In this document: positions 26,249-34,755 of the stretch, one piece after another
Position numbering within the stretch: the stretch's first letter is position 1
Layout: every line of letters starts with the position of its first letter
Origin: Virgisporangium aurantiacum
GTDB lineage: Bacteria; Actinomycetota; Actinomycetes; Mycobacteriales; Micromonosporaceae
Reading direction: 5' to 3'
Assembly (NCBI RefSeq): GCF_016863635.1
Contig: NZ_BOPG01000033.1
Coordinates: forward strand, 62,001-126,000
DNA: 64,000 nt
The notes under the pieces: model-generated
What the model was told of the DNA's origin: nothing
The model's database searches: none
What the model saw: the letters and a program-made list of their open reading frames with translations, nothing else
Made by a program: the position numbers and the translations under genes

Positions 26249-27544
26249 ATGCGAACGAGCCCTTCGGCCCCACGGCGATTCCGTGTGACCCTCGGGGCGG
26301 CCGCCCTGGCCACCGCGGTCCTGCTCACCGCGGCCGGCTGCGGCGGCGACAAGCCGAAGTGGTACGGCGCCGACGGCAAGCCCAACACGGAGACGCCCGC
26401 CGAGGCACCGGTCAACGTCGCGGTCACCGCGCCGGCCGAGGGTGCCACGAACGTCCCGGCGGCCACCGAGATCGCCTACACCACCGACGGCGCCACCAGC
26501 ACCGTCGAGCTCACCGACGCCGCCGGTAACAAGATCGACGGCGCGCTGCGCGCCGACAAGTCGTCCTGGGTCCCGGGGAAGATGCTCACCTGGGGCACCC
26601 AGTACACCGCGAAGATCACCGGTACGTCGGCGAGCGGCAAGTCCGAGTCGAAGACGGTCACGTTCACCACGATGGCGAAGCCCGGCAGCACCGGTAAGGC
26701 GTCCACGGTGATCGGCGACAACCAGACGCTGGGCGTCGGCATGCCGATCATCGTCAGCTTCAGCAACGACATCGCCAAGGACCAGCGGGCCAACGTCCAG
26801 AAGCGGTTGTTCGTCACCAGTAACCCTCCCCAGGAGGGCATCTGGTACTGGTGGAACAACAAAGAGGTGCACTTCCGCCCGAAGGAGTACTGGCAGGCCG
26901 GCACCACGCTGTCGGTGCGCGCCGCGATCGGCGGGCTGCTCATGGGCAACAACCGGTACGGCTCGCAGGACCTCACCATCAACACCAAGGTCGGCTCCCG
27001 CATCATCATGGAGGCCGACAACGCCACGAAGCAGATGACCGTCACGAAGGACGGCCAGCTGCTGCGCACGATCCCGGTGAGCTTCGGCAAGAAGGCGACG
27101 CCGAGCGCCAGCGGCAACTTCGTCATCATGATCAAGAACGAGTGGGAGTGGTTCGACTCGGCGAGCTTCGGCGTCCCGAACGACTCGGCCGACGGCTACC
27201 GCACGAAGGTGTACTACCCCCAGCGCATCACGTGGGACGGCGAGTACATCCACTCGGCGCCGTGGTCGGAAGGCGACCAGGGCAGGCGCAACGTGTCACA
27301 CGGCTGCACCAACATCTCGGCCGCGAACGCCCAGTGGCTCTACGGGGTCACCCAGATCGGCGACCCGGTGATCATCAAGGGCACCGAGGAGCACGTGAAG
27401 TGGCAGAACGGCTGGACCGACTGGGACATCACCTGGACGGAGTACGTGAAGGGCAGCGCCATCCCGTACGTGCCGCCGGCGGTCGCCCCGTCCGCGGGTC
27501 CGTCCACCAGCGGCTCGGCGTCGCCCTCGGCATCGACGAACTGA
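26249..27544 (+). CDS. L,D-transpeptidase lipoprotein, paralogue
   Basis: 431 aa. The ATG at 26249 follows TTGGAG. A twin-Arg-bearing signal (PRRFRVTLGAAA) ends in the lipobox LLTAAGCG. The same Ig-Ig-YkuD layout as the upstream gene is present, with catalytic GEYIHSAPWSEGDQ and NVSHGCTN. The C-terminus carries an extra Pro/Ser/Ala-rich tail. It is about 85 bp behind its paralogue and probably cotranscribed. It cross-links peptidoglycan outside the membrane. Confidence 0.92.
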   Translation: MRTSPSAPRRFRVTLGAAALATAVLLTAAGCGGDKPKWYGADGKPNTETPAEAPVNVAVTAPAEGATNVPAATEIAYTTDGATSTVELTDAAGNKIDGALRADKSSWVPGKMLTWGTQYTAKITGTSASGKSESKTVTFTTMAKPGSTGKASTVIGDNQTLGVGMPIIVSFSNDIAKDQRANVQKRLFVTSNPPQEGIWYWWNNKEVHFRPKEYWQAGTTLSVRAAIGGLLMGNNRYGSQDLTINTKVGSRIIMEADNATKQMTVTKDGQLLRTIPVSFGKKATPSASGNFVIMIKNEWEWFDSASFGVPNDSADGYRTKVYYPQRITWDGEYIHSAPWSEGDQGRRNVSHGCTNISAANAQWLYGVTQIGDPVIIKGTEEHVKWQNGWTDWDITWTEYVKGSAIPYVPPAVAPSAGPSTSGSASPSASTN

Positions 27545-27670
27545 GCCGTGGCGGGCGCCGTTTTGGCCGCTCCGGGGTCGGCTGGTAGGCTGGCTCCTTG
27601 CGCATGGTGATGCGATCGATGTCCCATGCAACCTCCGAAGTACACCCGAACGATCAAACGAGGCTGACGC

Positions 27671-27940
27671 GTGGCGAACATTAAGTCGCAGATCAAGCGG
27701 AACAAGCAGAACGAGAAGCGCCGCCTGCGCAACAAGTCCGTCAAGTCCTCGCTGAAGACGGCGATCCGCAAGTTCCACGAGGCGGCCGCCGCCGGCGACA
27801 ACGAGACGGCGAACGCCCTCATGCAGGACGCCAGCAAGAAGCTCGACAAGGCGGCCAGCAAGGGCGTCATTCACAAGAACCAGGCCGCGAACCGCAAGTC
27901 GGCGATCGCGCAGAAGCTCCACACCGTGGTCTCTGCCTGA
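27671..27940 (+). CDS. rpsT: 30S ribosomal protein S20
   Basis: 89 aa with a GTG start. The sequence begins MANIKSQIKRNKQNEKRR and ends IAQKLHTVVSA, the full length and pattern of S20, a primary 16S rRNA-binding protein of the small subunit. Strongly basic helices. A strong terminator follows 20 bp after the stop, so it is monocistronic or the last gene of its unit. Confidence 0.98.
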   Translation: MANIKSQIKRNKQNEKRRLRNKSVKSSLKTAIRKFHEAAAAGDNETANALMQDASKKLDKAASKGVIHKNQAANRKSAIAQKLHTVVSA

Positions 27941-27960
27941 TCCGAGCCGCAGCGCAACGT

Positions 27961-27994
27961 GTGGAGGCTCACGCCTACGGGCGTGAGCCTCCAC
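27961..27994 (+). terminator. Intrinsic terminator of rpsT
   Basis: A perfect 15-bp stem (27961-27975 and 27980-27994) with a TACG tetraloop is followed by GTTTGTTT. Confidence 0.92.
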
Positions 27995-28047
27995 GTTTGT
28001 TTCCCCGGGATCGGATCGCTGTCAGGGGACGCGTAGAGAGCGCGAGC

Positions 28048-28053
28048 TAGGGT
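28048..28053 (+). promoter_or_regulatory. TANNNT -10 box of the IclR gene
   Basis: TAGGGT ends 6 bases before the GTG at 28060; no ribosome binding site is seen, suggesting a leaderless transcript. Confidence 0.55.
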
Positions 28054-28059
28054 TCGGGA

Positions 28060-28674
28060 GTGCGTGGCGTTCGCCGGGCCGCCGAGGTCCTTGAGCTTTT
28101 CTCCGTCGAGCGGCCCTACTGGGGTCCTACCGAGGTGGCTGCCGAGGTAGGCGTCGCGAAGTCGAGCGCGCACGAGCTGCTCCGGGAGCTGGCCCATGCC
28201 GGCCTGGTGGAGCGCATGGCGTGCGGGAAGTACCGGCTCGGTTGGCGGCTGGTCGGGCTGGCTCGCACGATGTTGCAGTCTCACGGGCACGGCACCACCG
28301 TCATCCCCGCCGCGCGCGAACTCGCCCGGGAGCTGGGCGAGACGGTCCACGTCGCCGCCCTTGACCGCGACCGGGTCCTGTACGTCGCCAGTGTCGTCCC
28401 GGCCGGGGGAGTTGCCGCTCCGACCGTCCCCGTCGCGGCGGAGTCGACGCCCCTCGGCCAGGTTCTGGGCACCGAGCACCGCGGAGTGCTCGTCGGACCA
28501 CAGCGTGCGCTCGACGGCGTGGAGTGCGCCGCCGCGGCGCTGCGCGTGGGCGACGAACCCGCCGGATCGCTCGGCGTCTGCGCCACGAGCGAGCGGTTCG
28601 CCGCGCGGCGCGACGTGTACGCCCGTGCCGTCGCCGCGACCCGGAAGCGCGTGGCCCGCACCGTTCGGCTGTAG
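28060..28674 (+). CDS. IclR-family transcriptional regulator
   Basis: 204 aa from a probably leaderless GTG. An N-terminal winged helix (GVRRAAEVLELFSVERPYWGPTEVA, VGVAKSSAHELLRELAHAGLVER) is followed by an effector-binding domain (ARELARELGETVHVAALDRDRVLYVASVV). The C-terminal ligand domain is shorter than in typical IclR proteins of about 250 aa. The SDR-like gene 115 bp downstream is a candidate target by position. Confidence 0.85.
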   Translation: MRGVRRAAEVLELFSVERPYWGPTEVAAEVGVAKSSAHELLRELAHAGLVERMACGKYRLGWRLVGLARTMLQSHGHGTTVIPAARELARELGETVHVAALDRDRVLYVASVVPAGGVAAPTVPVAAESTPLGQVLGTEHRGVLVGPQRALDGVECAAAALRVGDEPAGSLGVCATSERFAARRDVYARAVAATRKRVARTVRL

Positions 28675-28789
28675 CGAACGGTCCTTGGCCGACGGCTCCG
28701 CGGTCACCCATCATCGAGCGATCGATCCTCACCCGGGCCCGGCGGCGACCTGCCGCAGCGCCCGGGTCATCGCAACGGAGGAAACGCTC

Positions 28790-29389
28790 GTGCGCATCAT
28801 CGTGGTCGGTGGCGGCGGCACCATCGGTAAGGCCGTCGTCGAGCTCCTGTCGGCTCGACATGACGTCGTCGTGGCGGGGCGCAGCTCCGGCGACGTCCGG
28901 GTCGACATCGGCTCGCCGGACTCGGTGCGACTCATGTACGAACAGGTCGGACGCTTCGACGCGCTCGTCTGCACGGCCGGCGAGGCGCACTTCGGCCCGT
29001 TCGGGACAGCGACCGAGGAAGAGCTCGCCCTCGGTGTGCACAGCAAGCTCCTCGGGCAGATCCGCCTCGTTCTGCTCGGCAGGTCGCAGATCTCCGCCGG
29101 CGGCTCGTTCACCCTCGTCTCCGGTTACATCTTCGACGACCCGATTCCCGACGCGGTGAGTTTCGCCGTCGCGAACGGCGGCGTCGAAGGCTTCGTCCGG
29201 TCCGCCGCCCTCAGCCTCGGCCGCGAGGTCCGGATCAACGCCGTCAGCCCGGGCATGGCCCAGGACAGCGCCGAGCAGTTCGGCCGCTTCAACCCGGGCC
29301 GCACCCCCGTGCCCATGTCGGTAATCGCCGCCGCCTTCGAACGAAGCGTGGAGGGGTGGCGTACCGGAGAAGTCATCCGGGCCTGGTAA
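28790..29389 (+). CDS. Short-chain dehydrogenase-like protein lacking YxxxK
   Basis: 199 aa. The GTG at 28790 follows ACGGAGGAAA. The Rossmann motif GGGGTIGKAVVELL and NAG-like CTAGEAHFG are clear, and the structural Ser is in TLVSGYIFDD. Where the catalytic YxxxK should follow there is SFAVANGGVEGF, so Tyr and Lys are both absent; RINAVSPGM marks the end of the fold. It may be a non-catalytic or mechanistically different member of the SDR superfamily. Confidence 0.8.
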   Translation: MRIIVVGGGGTIGKAVVELLSARHDVVVAGRSSGDVRVDIGSPDSVRLMYEQVGRFDALVCTAGEAHFGPFGTATEEELALGVHSKLLGQIRLVLLGRSQISAGGSFTLVSGYIFDDPIPDAVSFAVANGGVEGFVRSAALSLGREVRINAVSPGMAQDSAEQFGRFNPGRTPVPMSVIAAAFERSVEGWRTGEVIRAW

Positions 29390-29503
29390 CCGGGCGCTGT
29401 CTTGGACCTTTCACGCGTTGGCGGCTCGTGTGAGCTTCCTGGCAGGGGTGATCGCTAGCGTGGCCGCGGTCTGTTCGCCCCCGCGGAAAGGAATCCAATC
29501 GGG

Positions 29504-31033
29504 ATGCGCAAACCTAAGTGGTCGTTGCTGGTCGGGATGGTCGTGGTGACGGGTGCCGTCATCATGCCGGTCTCGGCCAGCGCGGCGGAGGTCGCGGACG
29601 TGGCCGGAGTGTCCGGCTACGAAGTGCCCGCGGTCAACTGGCAGCCCTGTCCGACCAGGCCGGAGGTCGAGTGCGGCACGGTCGCGGTACCGCTGGACTG
29701 GTCCGCGCCGAGGGGCGCGAAGACCTACGTCGGCATCGCCCGGATCAAGGCGAAGGACCCGGCGAACCGGCTGGGCGCACTGGTATTCGACCCGGGTGGG
29801 CCCGGCGGCTCCGGGGTCGACTACGTCCTGAACGGCAACCGGATCACCGCGCCGGTCGCCCAACGGTTCGACGTCATCGGGTTCGACCCGCGCGGCGTCA
29901 ACACCAGCCAGAAACTGCTGTGCGACAACACGGTGTACAACGACATGCGCGCCGCCAAGCGGCCGACCAGCCAGGCCGAGTTCGACAAGCTGGCCGGGCT
30001 CAACCGGCAGTTCATCAAGACCTGCCGCGACCACAGCGGTTCGCTGGTCGACCACCTCGACACCCGCACCACCGCGCGCGACATCGACGCTGTCCGCGCC
30101 GCGCTGGGTGAGGCGAAGCTGAACTACCTCGGTTTCTCCTACGGCACGCTCATGGGCCAGCAGTACGCGGAGATGTTCCCGACCCGCATCCGCGCGATGG
30201 TCAACGACGGCAACATGGACCACAGCCTGCCCTCGGCCTTCGACTTCATGATCGACCAGACCGCGCCGGTCGAGCAGAACTTCCTGGAGTTCGCCCAGTG
30301 GTGCGACACCACCCCGGCCTGCGCGCTCTACGGCCAGGACACCAGGAAGACCTACGGGACGTTGCGGGAGCGGGCCAAGGCCGGCACCCTCACCGATCCG
30401 GCCACCGGCCAGCCGGTCGACTTCTACGCCCTGGCCAACCTCGCGTTCAACTCGGGCCGGCCACCGGAGTGGCACAACGTCGCCAACAGTTTGAAAGCGC
30501 TGCGGGACGGCAACGGCGCGGTCACCGCGTCGATGCGGGCGCCGGTCGAACTGGTCAACGACATCTTCACCGGGGTCTGGTGCAGCGACTGGAACTACCC
30601 GATCAAGGACTTCGTCGAGTACAACTCCATGCGCACCGAACTCGCGCGGCGGTTCCCCAACATGCAGTGGAGTCCCTACGTCGACAACGTGATGACCTGT
30701 ATCGGCGAGCCGCTGCCGACGACGAACCCGCAACGTCCCCTCAAGATCACCGGAGCGCCGCCGCTCGTCATGATCGGCAACATTCACGACTACGCCACGG
30801 TGTACAAGTGGAACAGGACCGCGGCCGCCCAGAGCGGGTCGCACCTCATCACCTACGAAGGCTGGTACCACACGGCATACGGCCCGACCAAGCCGAGCCA
30901 GTGCATCAACGGTGCGGTGGAGGCGTACCTGCTCAACCTGACGGTGCCCAAGGCGGGCCTGTCGTGTCCGGCGATGGAGAAGCCGACGACGTCGAACCTC
31001 ACCGCTGACGCGACGACGGTCGGGTCCTACTGA
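29504..31033 (+). CDS. Secreted alpha/beta hydrolase, tripeptidyl aminopeptidase type
   Basis: 509 aa with a signal peptide (MRKPKWSLLVGMVVVTG.., cleavage after ASA). The oxyanion region DPGGPGGSG, nucleophile Ser in LGFSYGTLMGQQYAEMFP and the C-terminal His in EGWYHTAYG identify the SlpD/SlpE or Tap-like family, which removes tripeptides or acts as proline-type aminopeptidases outside the cell. The Asp in PPLVMIGNIHDYAT completes a plausible triad. AAAGGA precedes the ATG. It is a single gene. Confidence 0.88.
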   Translation: MRKPKWSLLVGMVVVTGAVIMPVSASAAEVADVAGVSGYEVPAVNWQPCPTRPEVECGTVAVPLDWSAPRGAKTYVGIARIKAKDPANRLGALVFDPGGPGGSGVDYVLNGNRITAPVAQRFDVIGFDPRGVNTSQKLLCDNTVYNDMRAAKRPTSQAEFDKLAGLNRQFIKTCRDHSGSLVDHLDTRTTARDIDAVRAALGEAKLNYLGFSYGTLMGQQYAEMFPTRIRAMVNDGNMDHSLPSAFDFMIDQTAPVEQNFLEFAQWCDTTPACALYGQDTRKTYGTLRERAKAGTLTDPATGQPVDFYALANLAFNSGRPPEWHNVANSLKALRDGNGAVTASMRAPVELVNDIFTGVWCSDWNYPIKDFVEYNSMRTELARRFPNMQWSPYVDNVMTCIGEPLPTTNPQRPLKITGAPPLVMIGNIHDYATVYKWNRTAAAQSGSHLITYEGWYHTAYGPTKPSQCINGAVEAYLLNLTVPKAGLSCPAMEKPTTSNLTADATTVGSY

Positions 31034-31040
31034 CCGCTGA

Positions 31041-31071
31041 CCGCCCGGCTGGAGGGTGTCCGGCCGGGCGG
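31041..31071. terminator. Hairpin between convergent genes
   Basis: Perfect 9-bp GC arms (31041-31049 and 31063-31071) lie between the convergent hydrolase and CBM2 genes. There is no T tract. Confidence 0.55.
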
Positions 31072-31085
31072 CAGGCGGGCTCGGA

Positions 31086-32312
31086 TCAGCAGCCGATGCG
31101 GGAGGCGCCGAGGGCGACGTCGTCGAACCAGAGGGTGTCGGCGTCGTTGCCGTAGCTTTCCCAGCCGAGTCGCAGATCGGTGAGGTTCGGGCGCCAGTTC
31201 GCCCGGTTGAGCCACTGCGAGTCGATGTCGCGGGTGGCGACGCCGTCGATGACCAGGCCGGTGACCGGGGCGCCGTCGATCCAGGTCTGTAGGTGGCCGG
31301 CGGTGCCGTCGACGCGGTACTCCACGCAGGTCCACGAGGCGGTCGCCAACGGGCGGCTGAGGGAGACGCCGGTCGGGCTCTGCTCGGGCAGGGTCGCGTC
31401 GTCGGACTCGCGGTTCCACTGCAGGGCGCCGTTCTGGCCGCCGATGCGGAGGTCCTTGCCGTTGTCGGCGGCGTCGCGCATCGCGGCGAACGTGACGTGG
31501 GTGGCCGGCAGGGTCGTGGTATGGCGGACGTAGAACCGCCCGTACCAGACCGGCCTGATCGACGAAAGGTCCACTGTGGACCTGACGAAGACGTGGTTGC
31601 AGTAGCCGGCGCCGCCGGCGACGCGGACGGACCTGCGACCGCTGCGGGCGACCGACGTGTCGATGGTCGCGGTGCCGGTCCCGGAGCAGTTGGGGTATAC
31701 GACGCTCCAGCTGCCGGACGGGGTGCCGCCCGGCTGGTTCTCGAACCCGTCGCAGAGGGCCGCCGATCCGCAGCCGCCGCCGGGGCCGGTCGAACCGGAT
31801 GCCGACGGGCTCACCGGGCCGGACGGGCTCACGGAACCGGACGGGCTCACCGGGCCGGATGGCGACGGCGGCGGGGACGAGGGGGTCGGGCCGGGCTCGT
31901 TGCACGAGAGACCGTTGAGCGTGAACGCGGTCGGGGTCGGGTTGGCGCTGGTCCAGGTGCCCTGCACGCCGAACTCGGTCGATCCGCCCGGTGCGAGGCT
32001 GCCGTTCCAGGACAGATTCGTGGCGGTGACCGTCTGGTCGGACTGTCTGACGGTGGCGTTCCAGCCGTTCGTGACCCGCTGGTCGCCGGTGTAGGTCCAC
32101 GTCAACGTCCAGCCGTTGATCGCCTGCGCGCCGGCGGTGATCCGCACGTTGGCGGTGAAACCGCCCGCCCAGGGGTTACCTTGGTAGGCCACCTGGCACG
32201 CCGGGGCGGCGTCCGCGGCCGGGGCGAGGGCGACCGCCGCACCGCCGGCCGCGGCGACGGCGGCGATCACGGACAGCGTCCACCTTGCTTTCCACCGTGC
32301 ATTGAGGGTCAT
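31086..32312 (-). CDS. Secreted CBM2 protein with Cip1-like domain
   Basis: 408 aa. A signal peptide ends near AADAA (residue about 35). Residues about 36-138 are a family 2 cellulose-binding module (CQVAYQGNPWAGGFTANVRIT, NGWTLTWTYTGDQ, GSTEFGVQGTW) with the usual aromatic residues. A Pro/Ser/Gly linker (about 140-182) leads to a beta-sandwich of about 225 aa resembling Cip1 and related polysaccharide-lyase-like proteins (LCDGFEN.., RSVRVAGGAGYCNHVFVRS, WTCVEYRVDGTAGHLQTWIDG, LWFDDVALGASRIGC). It probably acts on plant cell-wall polysaccharides; the catalytic role is uncertain. Confidence 0.85.
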   Translation of the reverse strand: MTLNARWKARWTLSVIAAVAAAGGAAVALAPAADAAPACQVAYQGNPWAGGFTANVRITAGAQAINGWTLTWTYTGDQRVTNGWNATVRQSDQTVTATNLSWNGSLAPGGSTEFGVQGTWTSANPTPTAFTLNGLSCNEPGPTPSSPPPSPSGPVSPSGSVSPSGPVSPSASGSTGPGGGCGSAALCDGFENQPGGTPSGSWSVVYPNCSGTGTATIDTSVARSGRRSVRVAGGAGYCNHVFVRSTVDLSSIRPVWYGRFYVRHTTTLPATHVTFAAMRDAADNGKDLRIGGQNGALQWNRESDDATLPEQSPTGVSLSRPLATASWTCVEYRVDGTAGHLQTWIDGAPVTGLVIDGVATRDIDSQWLNRANWRPNLTDLRLGWESYGNDADTLWFDDVALGASRIGC

Positions 32313-32380
32313 CTATATATAGTGACCCGCGGCACGGGGTGGCCGACGTGCTGACCGAGGTCACAGGCCGGATACGGTCG

Positions 32381-32866
32381 TCAGAACTCGCGGTACATGA
32401 CGTGGAGTCCGACCCGGCCCAGCGTGGGATGGGCGAACGAACGGGGCACCGTCCCCACCACCTCGAAGCCGTGCCGGCGGTAGAGCTCGACGGCGGAGCG
32501 GTTGGTCTCGACGACCGCGTTGAACTGCATCGCGGCGTATCCCTCGGCCTTGGCCCAGCCGACCGCGAAGTCGAGCAGCGCCGTGCCGACACCCCGGCCG
32601 CGGTCCGCCGCGGCGACCATGAAGCTCGCGGTGGACACGTGTGCTCCGGGGCCGGACCGGTTCGGCCCCATCTTCGCCGTCCCGACCACCCGATCGCGGT
32701 CGACAGCGACAACCGTCAACCCCGGCGGTGCCTCGATCCACGCATCCCGCGCCTGCCCGTCGGTCATCGCCGGGTCGTACGGGAACGTCTCCTGAGCCCG
32801 CACCACCTCGTGGACGATCTGCCACACCTGTGGCCAGTCGGCATCGGCGAACACCCGGACCCGCAT
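32381..32866 (-). CDS. GNAT-family N-acetyltransferase
   Basis: 161 aa from the ATG at 32866. The fold is clear: MRVRVFADADWPQVWQIVHEV, motif A ADRGRGVGTALLDFAVGWA (acetyl-CoA pyrophosphate loop R/Q-x-x-G-x-G/A) and motif B NRSAVELYRRHGFEVVGTV. The substrate is unknown; the sequence resembles PhnO/L-amino-acid-type acetyltransferases. It is isolated beside a gene scar. Confidence 0.88.
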   Translation of the reverse strand: MRVRVFADADWPQVWQIVHEVVRAQETFPYDPAMTDGQARDAWIEAPPGLTVVAVDRDRVVGTAKMGPNRSGPGAHVSTASFMVAAADRGRGVGTALLDFAVGWAKAEGYAAMQFNAVVETNRSAVELYRRHGFEVVGTVPRSFAHPTLGRVGLHVMYREF

Positions 32867-32928
32867 CCGCGGAACAGTACCGAGACGCCGACCGGCGCAC
32901 GACCGGATTCCCCACGCGGGAGGCGCGG

Positions 32929-33048
32929 TCACCGCCGGCCACCGCCGAGCAGCACCGGGATGAGATGGACCTGGATCTCGTCGAGCACCCCGGCCGCCAA
33001 CGCCTGCTGGGCGGTGTAGCCGCCCTGGACGTAGACGTACCCCACCCC
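32929..33048 (-). pseudogene. RibD-like reductase, C-terminal fragment
   Basis: Only the last strand-helix part of a dihydrofolate-reductase-like RibD domain remains: VGYVYVQGGYTAQQALAAGVLDEIQVHLIPVLL in two parts, ending GGGRR. The rest of the gene is missing, and the reading frame continues into sequence belonging to the opposite-strand AraC fragment. It is a deletion scar. Confidence 0.75.
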
Positions 33049-33052
33049 AGTG

Positions 33053-33296
33053 GTCCATGAGCTCGGCGGTCCGTACCTGAGCACCCCGACACTGGCTCGC
33101 CTGGCCGGTGTCAGCGAACGGCACCTGTCGCGGCTGTTCCTCACCTCCGTCGGCGAGACCCCGGGACAGTACGTGCGCCGGGTCCGAACGGAGGCCGCGG
33201 CACACAGTCGCTCCGGCACGCGTTCCTCGACCGGTACGACGTGCCACCCTCGCAGTACCGGCTCCGGTCAGCGAAGGTCCACAGCGCCAGAACGTG
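33053..33296 (+). pseudogene. AraC/GlxA-type regulator, internally deleted fragment
   Basis: The first part reads HELGGPYLSTPTLARLAGVS and ERHLSRLFLTSVGETPGQYV, the first helix-turn-helix of an AraC-family C-terminal domain. After TEAAAHSR the frame changes and the characteristic end LRHAFLDRYDVPPSQYRLR appears, up to the stop at 33296. The second helix-turn-helix and the N-terminal domain are lost. It abuts the RibD-like fragment head to head, so one deletion may have fused both remnants. Confidence 0.8.
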
Positions 33297-33297
33297 A

Positions 33298-34719
33298 TCA
33301 GCGGATGGTGCCGTGCACGACCACGTCGGCCGGTGGGTCGGCGGCGAACGTGACGTCGCCGTGGACGGTGGCGTGGCCGGACGGGCCGTCCAGGGTGTAC
33401 GCGGTCCGGTCGAACCGGCTGCCGTCGAAGCGGGTCGTGCCGTGGAACTGGGCGCCGGCGAAATCGACGTATCCGGCCTCGCAGTCGCTGAGGTCGAGGT
33501 CGACGAGCGTGGCGCCGCAGAGGAACACGTCGACGTCCTTCCACTGCCCCGGCCCGGGTCGTAGCCGCTCGGCGAGAACGCGCTGCGCCTGCTGCCGGGT
33601 ATGCAGGAGCGCGGTCTGCGCGGGGGTGCGGTCGGTCGCGCGCAGACCGAACGGGACGGGCTCGCGAAGCAGTGCGCACAGCGTCACAAAAATCTTTTGC
33701 CGCAGTTCCGGCCGGTCGTCGCCGAGGCGGTCGAGGATCCGCAGGCCCTCGGCGCGTGTCGCGGGGTCGCGGTCGGCGAGGTGACGCGCGTACGGTGCCA
33801 CGGCCTCGTCCGGGATCACCGCGCACCCCGCGGAACCGGCCGGACCGACCGTCCAGCCGAGCGGCCACACGGACCCGCCGTCGGCGGTGCCGCCGCCCCA
33901 CCGCGCGCCGGTGAGGTCGACGGTCGGCTGGTCGAGGTGGACCCGTCCGGCGAAGTGCGCACCGGTGAACGTCGCCGTGGCGCCGAACCGGGCGTGGTAG
34001 AACCAGGTCGGCCCGAGGAACCGGGCGTCGCGGAAGGACGCCTCGCCGGCGAACAGGGCACCGACGCCGCCCTCCTCGAAGTCCTGGTAGTCCTCGACGA
34101 GCACGGCGACCGGCCAGTCGGGGTCGTCCTCGTTCGGCTCGTCCCACGGCGCCGGGTCGATCTCCTCGACGGTGTCCCACCGCTCGTCGTCGTCCCACCA
34201 CGTGTGGGCGCCCCGGCCGAACCAGGCCATGCCGCCGAACGCCGTGCCGGTGAAGTCGGCGCGGCCGCGGAACCGGGCCCGGCCGAACTCGGCGTCGCCG
34301 GTGAACCGGGCGCCGACGAAGCTGGCGTCACCGTAGAAGACCGCGCGGTGGAACGCGGCCTCGTTGTCGACGACGGCGCGGTCGAACGTCGTGGTGCCGT
34401 GGAACCGGGTGTCGGCGAAGTCGGGATCGTCGAGCCGGCAGCCGTGGAAGTCGGCGTCGAACAGCGTCGCGCCGGACAGGTCGACGAAGACGCCGTCCCA
34501 GGTGCGGAGGTGGTGGGTGAGCAGGCGCAGCGCCGCGCGACGCTCGCCGGTCTCGCTCGCGTCGGCCGGGGTCCGCAACCACGCGCAGACCGCGTTCGTC
34601 ACCGGCTGCCGCGCGTCGGGATCGGCCACGCCAAGCGCGATCAGGCCCTCCACCGCCGCCGGCCGCAGGCCCGGCGCCGCGTCGGTCAACCGGGCCGTCG
34701 CGGCATGGAACTCCGTCAT
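33298..34719 (-). CDS. Pentapeptide-repeat-like protein
   Basis: 473 aa from the ATG at 34719. After an N-terminal helical region, long runs of imperfect A(D/N)LXX/F-type pentapeptides form a predicted quadrilateral beta-helix: SGATLFDADFHGCRLDDPDF, ARFTGDAEFGRARFRGRADF, GEASFRDARFLGP and VDLDLSDCEAGYVDFAGAQF. A helical insertion (about residues 300-380) interrupts it. No signal peptide or catalytic residue is seen. The family includes DNA mimics and many proteins of unknown function. Confidence 0.8.
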   Translation of the reverse strand: MTEFHAATARLTDAAPGLRPAAVEGLIALGVADPDARQPVTNAVCAWLRTPADASETGERRAALRLLTHHLRTWDGVFVDLSGATLFDADFHGCRLDDPDFADTRFHGTTTFDRAVVDNEAAFHRAVFYGDASFVGARFTGDAEFGRARFRGRADFTGTAFGGMAWFGRGAHTWWDDDERWDTVEEIDPAPWDEPNEDDPDWPVAVLVEDYQDFEEGGVGALFAGEASFRDARFLGPTWFYHARFGATATFTGAHFAGRVHLDQPTVDLTGARWGGGTADGGSVWPLGWTVGPAGSAGCAVIPDEAVAPYARHLADRDPATRAEGLRILDRLGDDRPELRQKIFVTLCALLREPVPFGLRATDRTPAQTALLHTRQQAQRVLAERLRPGPGQWKDVDVFLCGATLVDLDLSDCEAGYVDFAGAQFHGTTRFDGSRFDRTAYTLDGPSGHATVHGDVTFAADPPADVVVHGTIR

Positions 34720-34755
34720 TGGACGATCATCGCAAGGCACTGTCGGATCGCGCGA

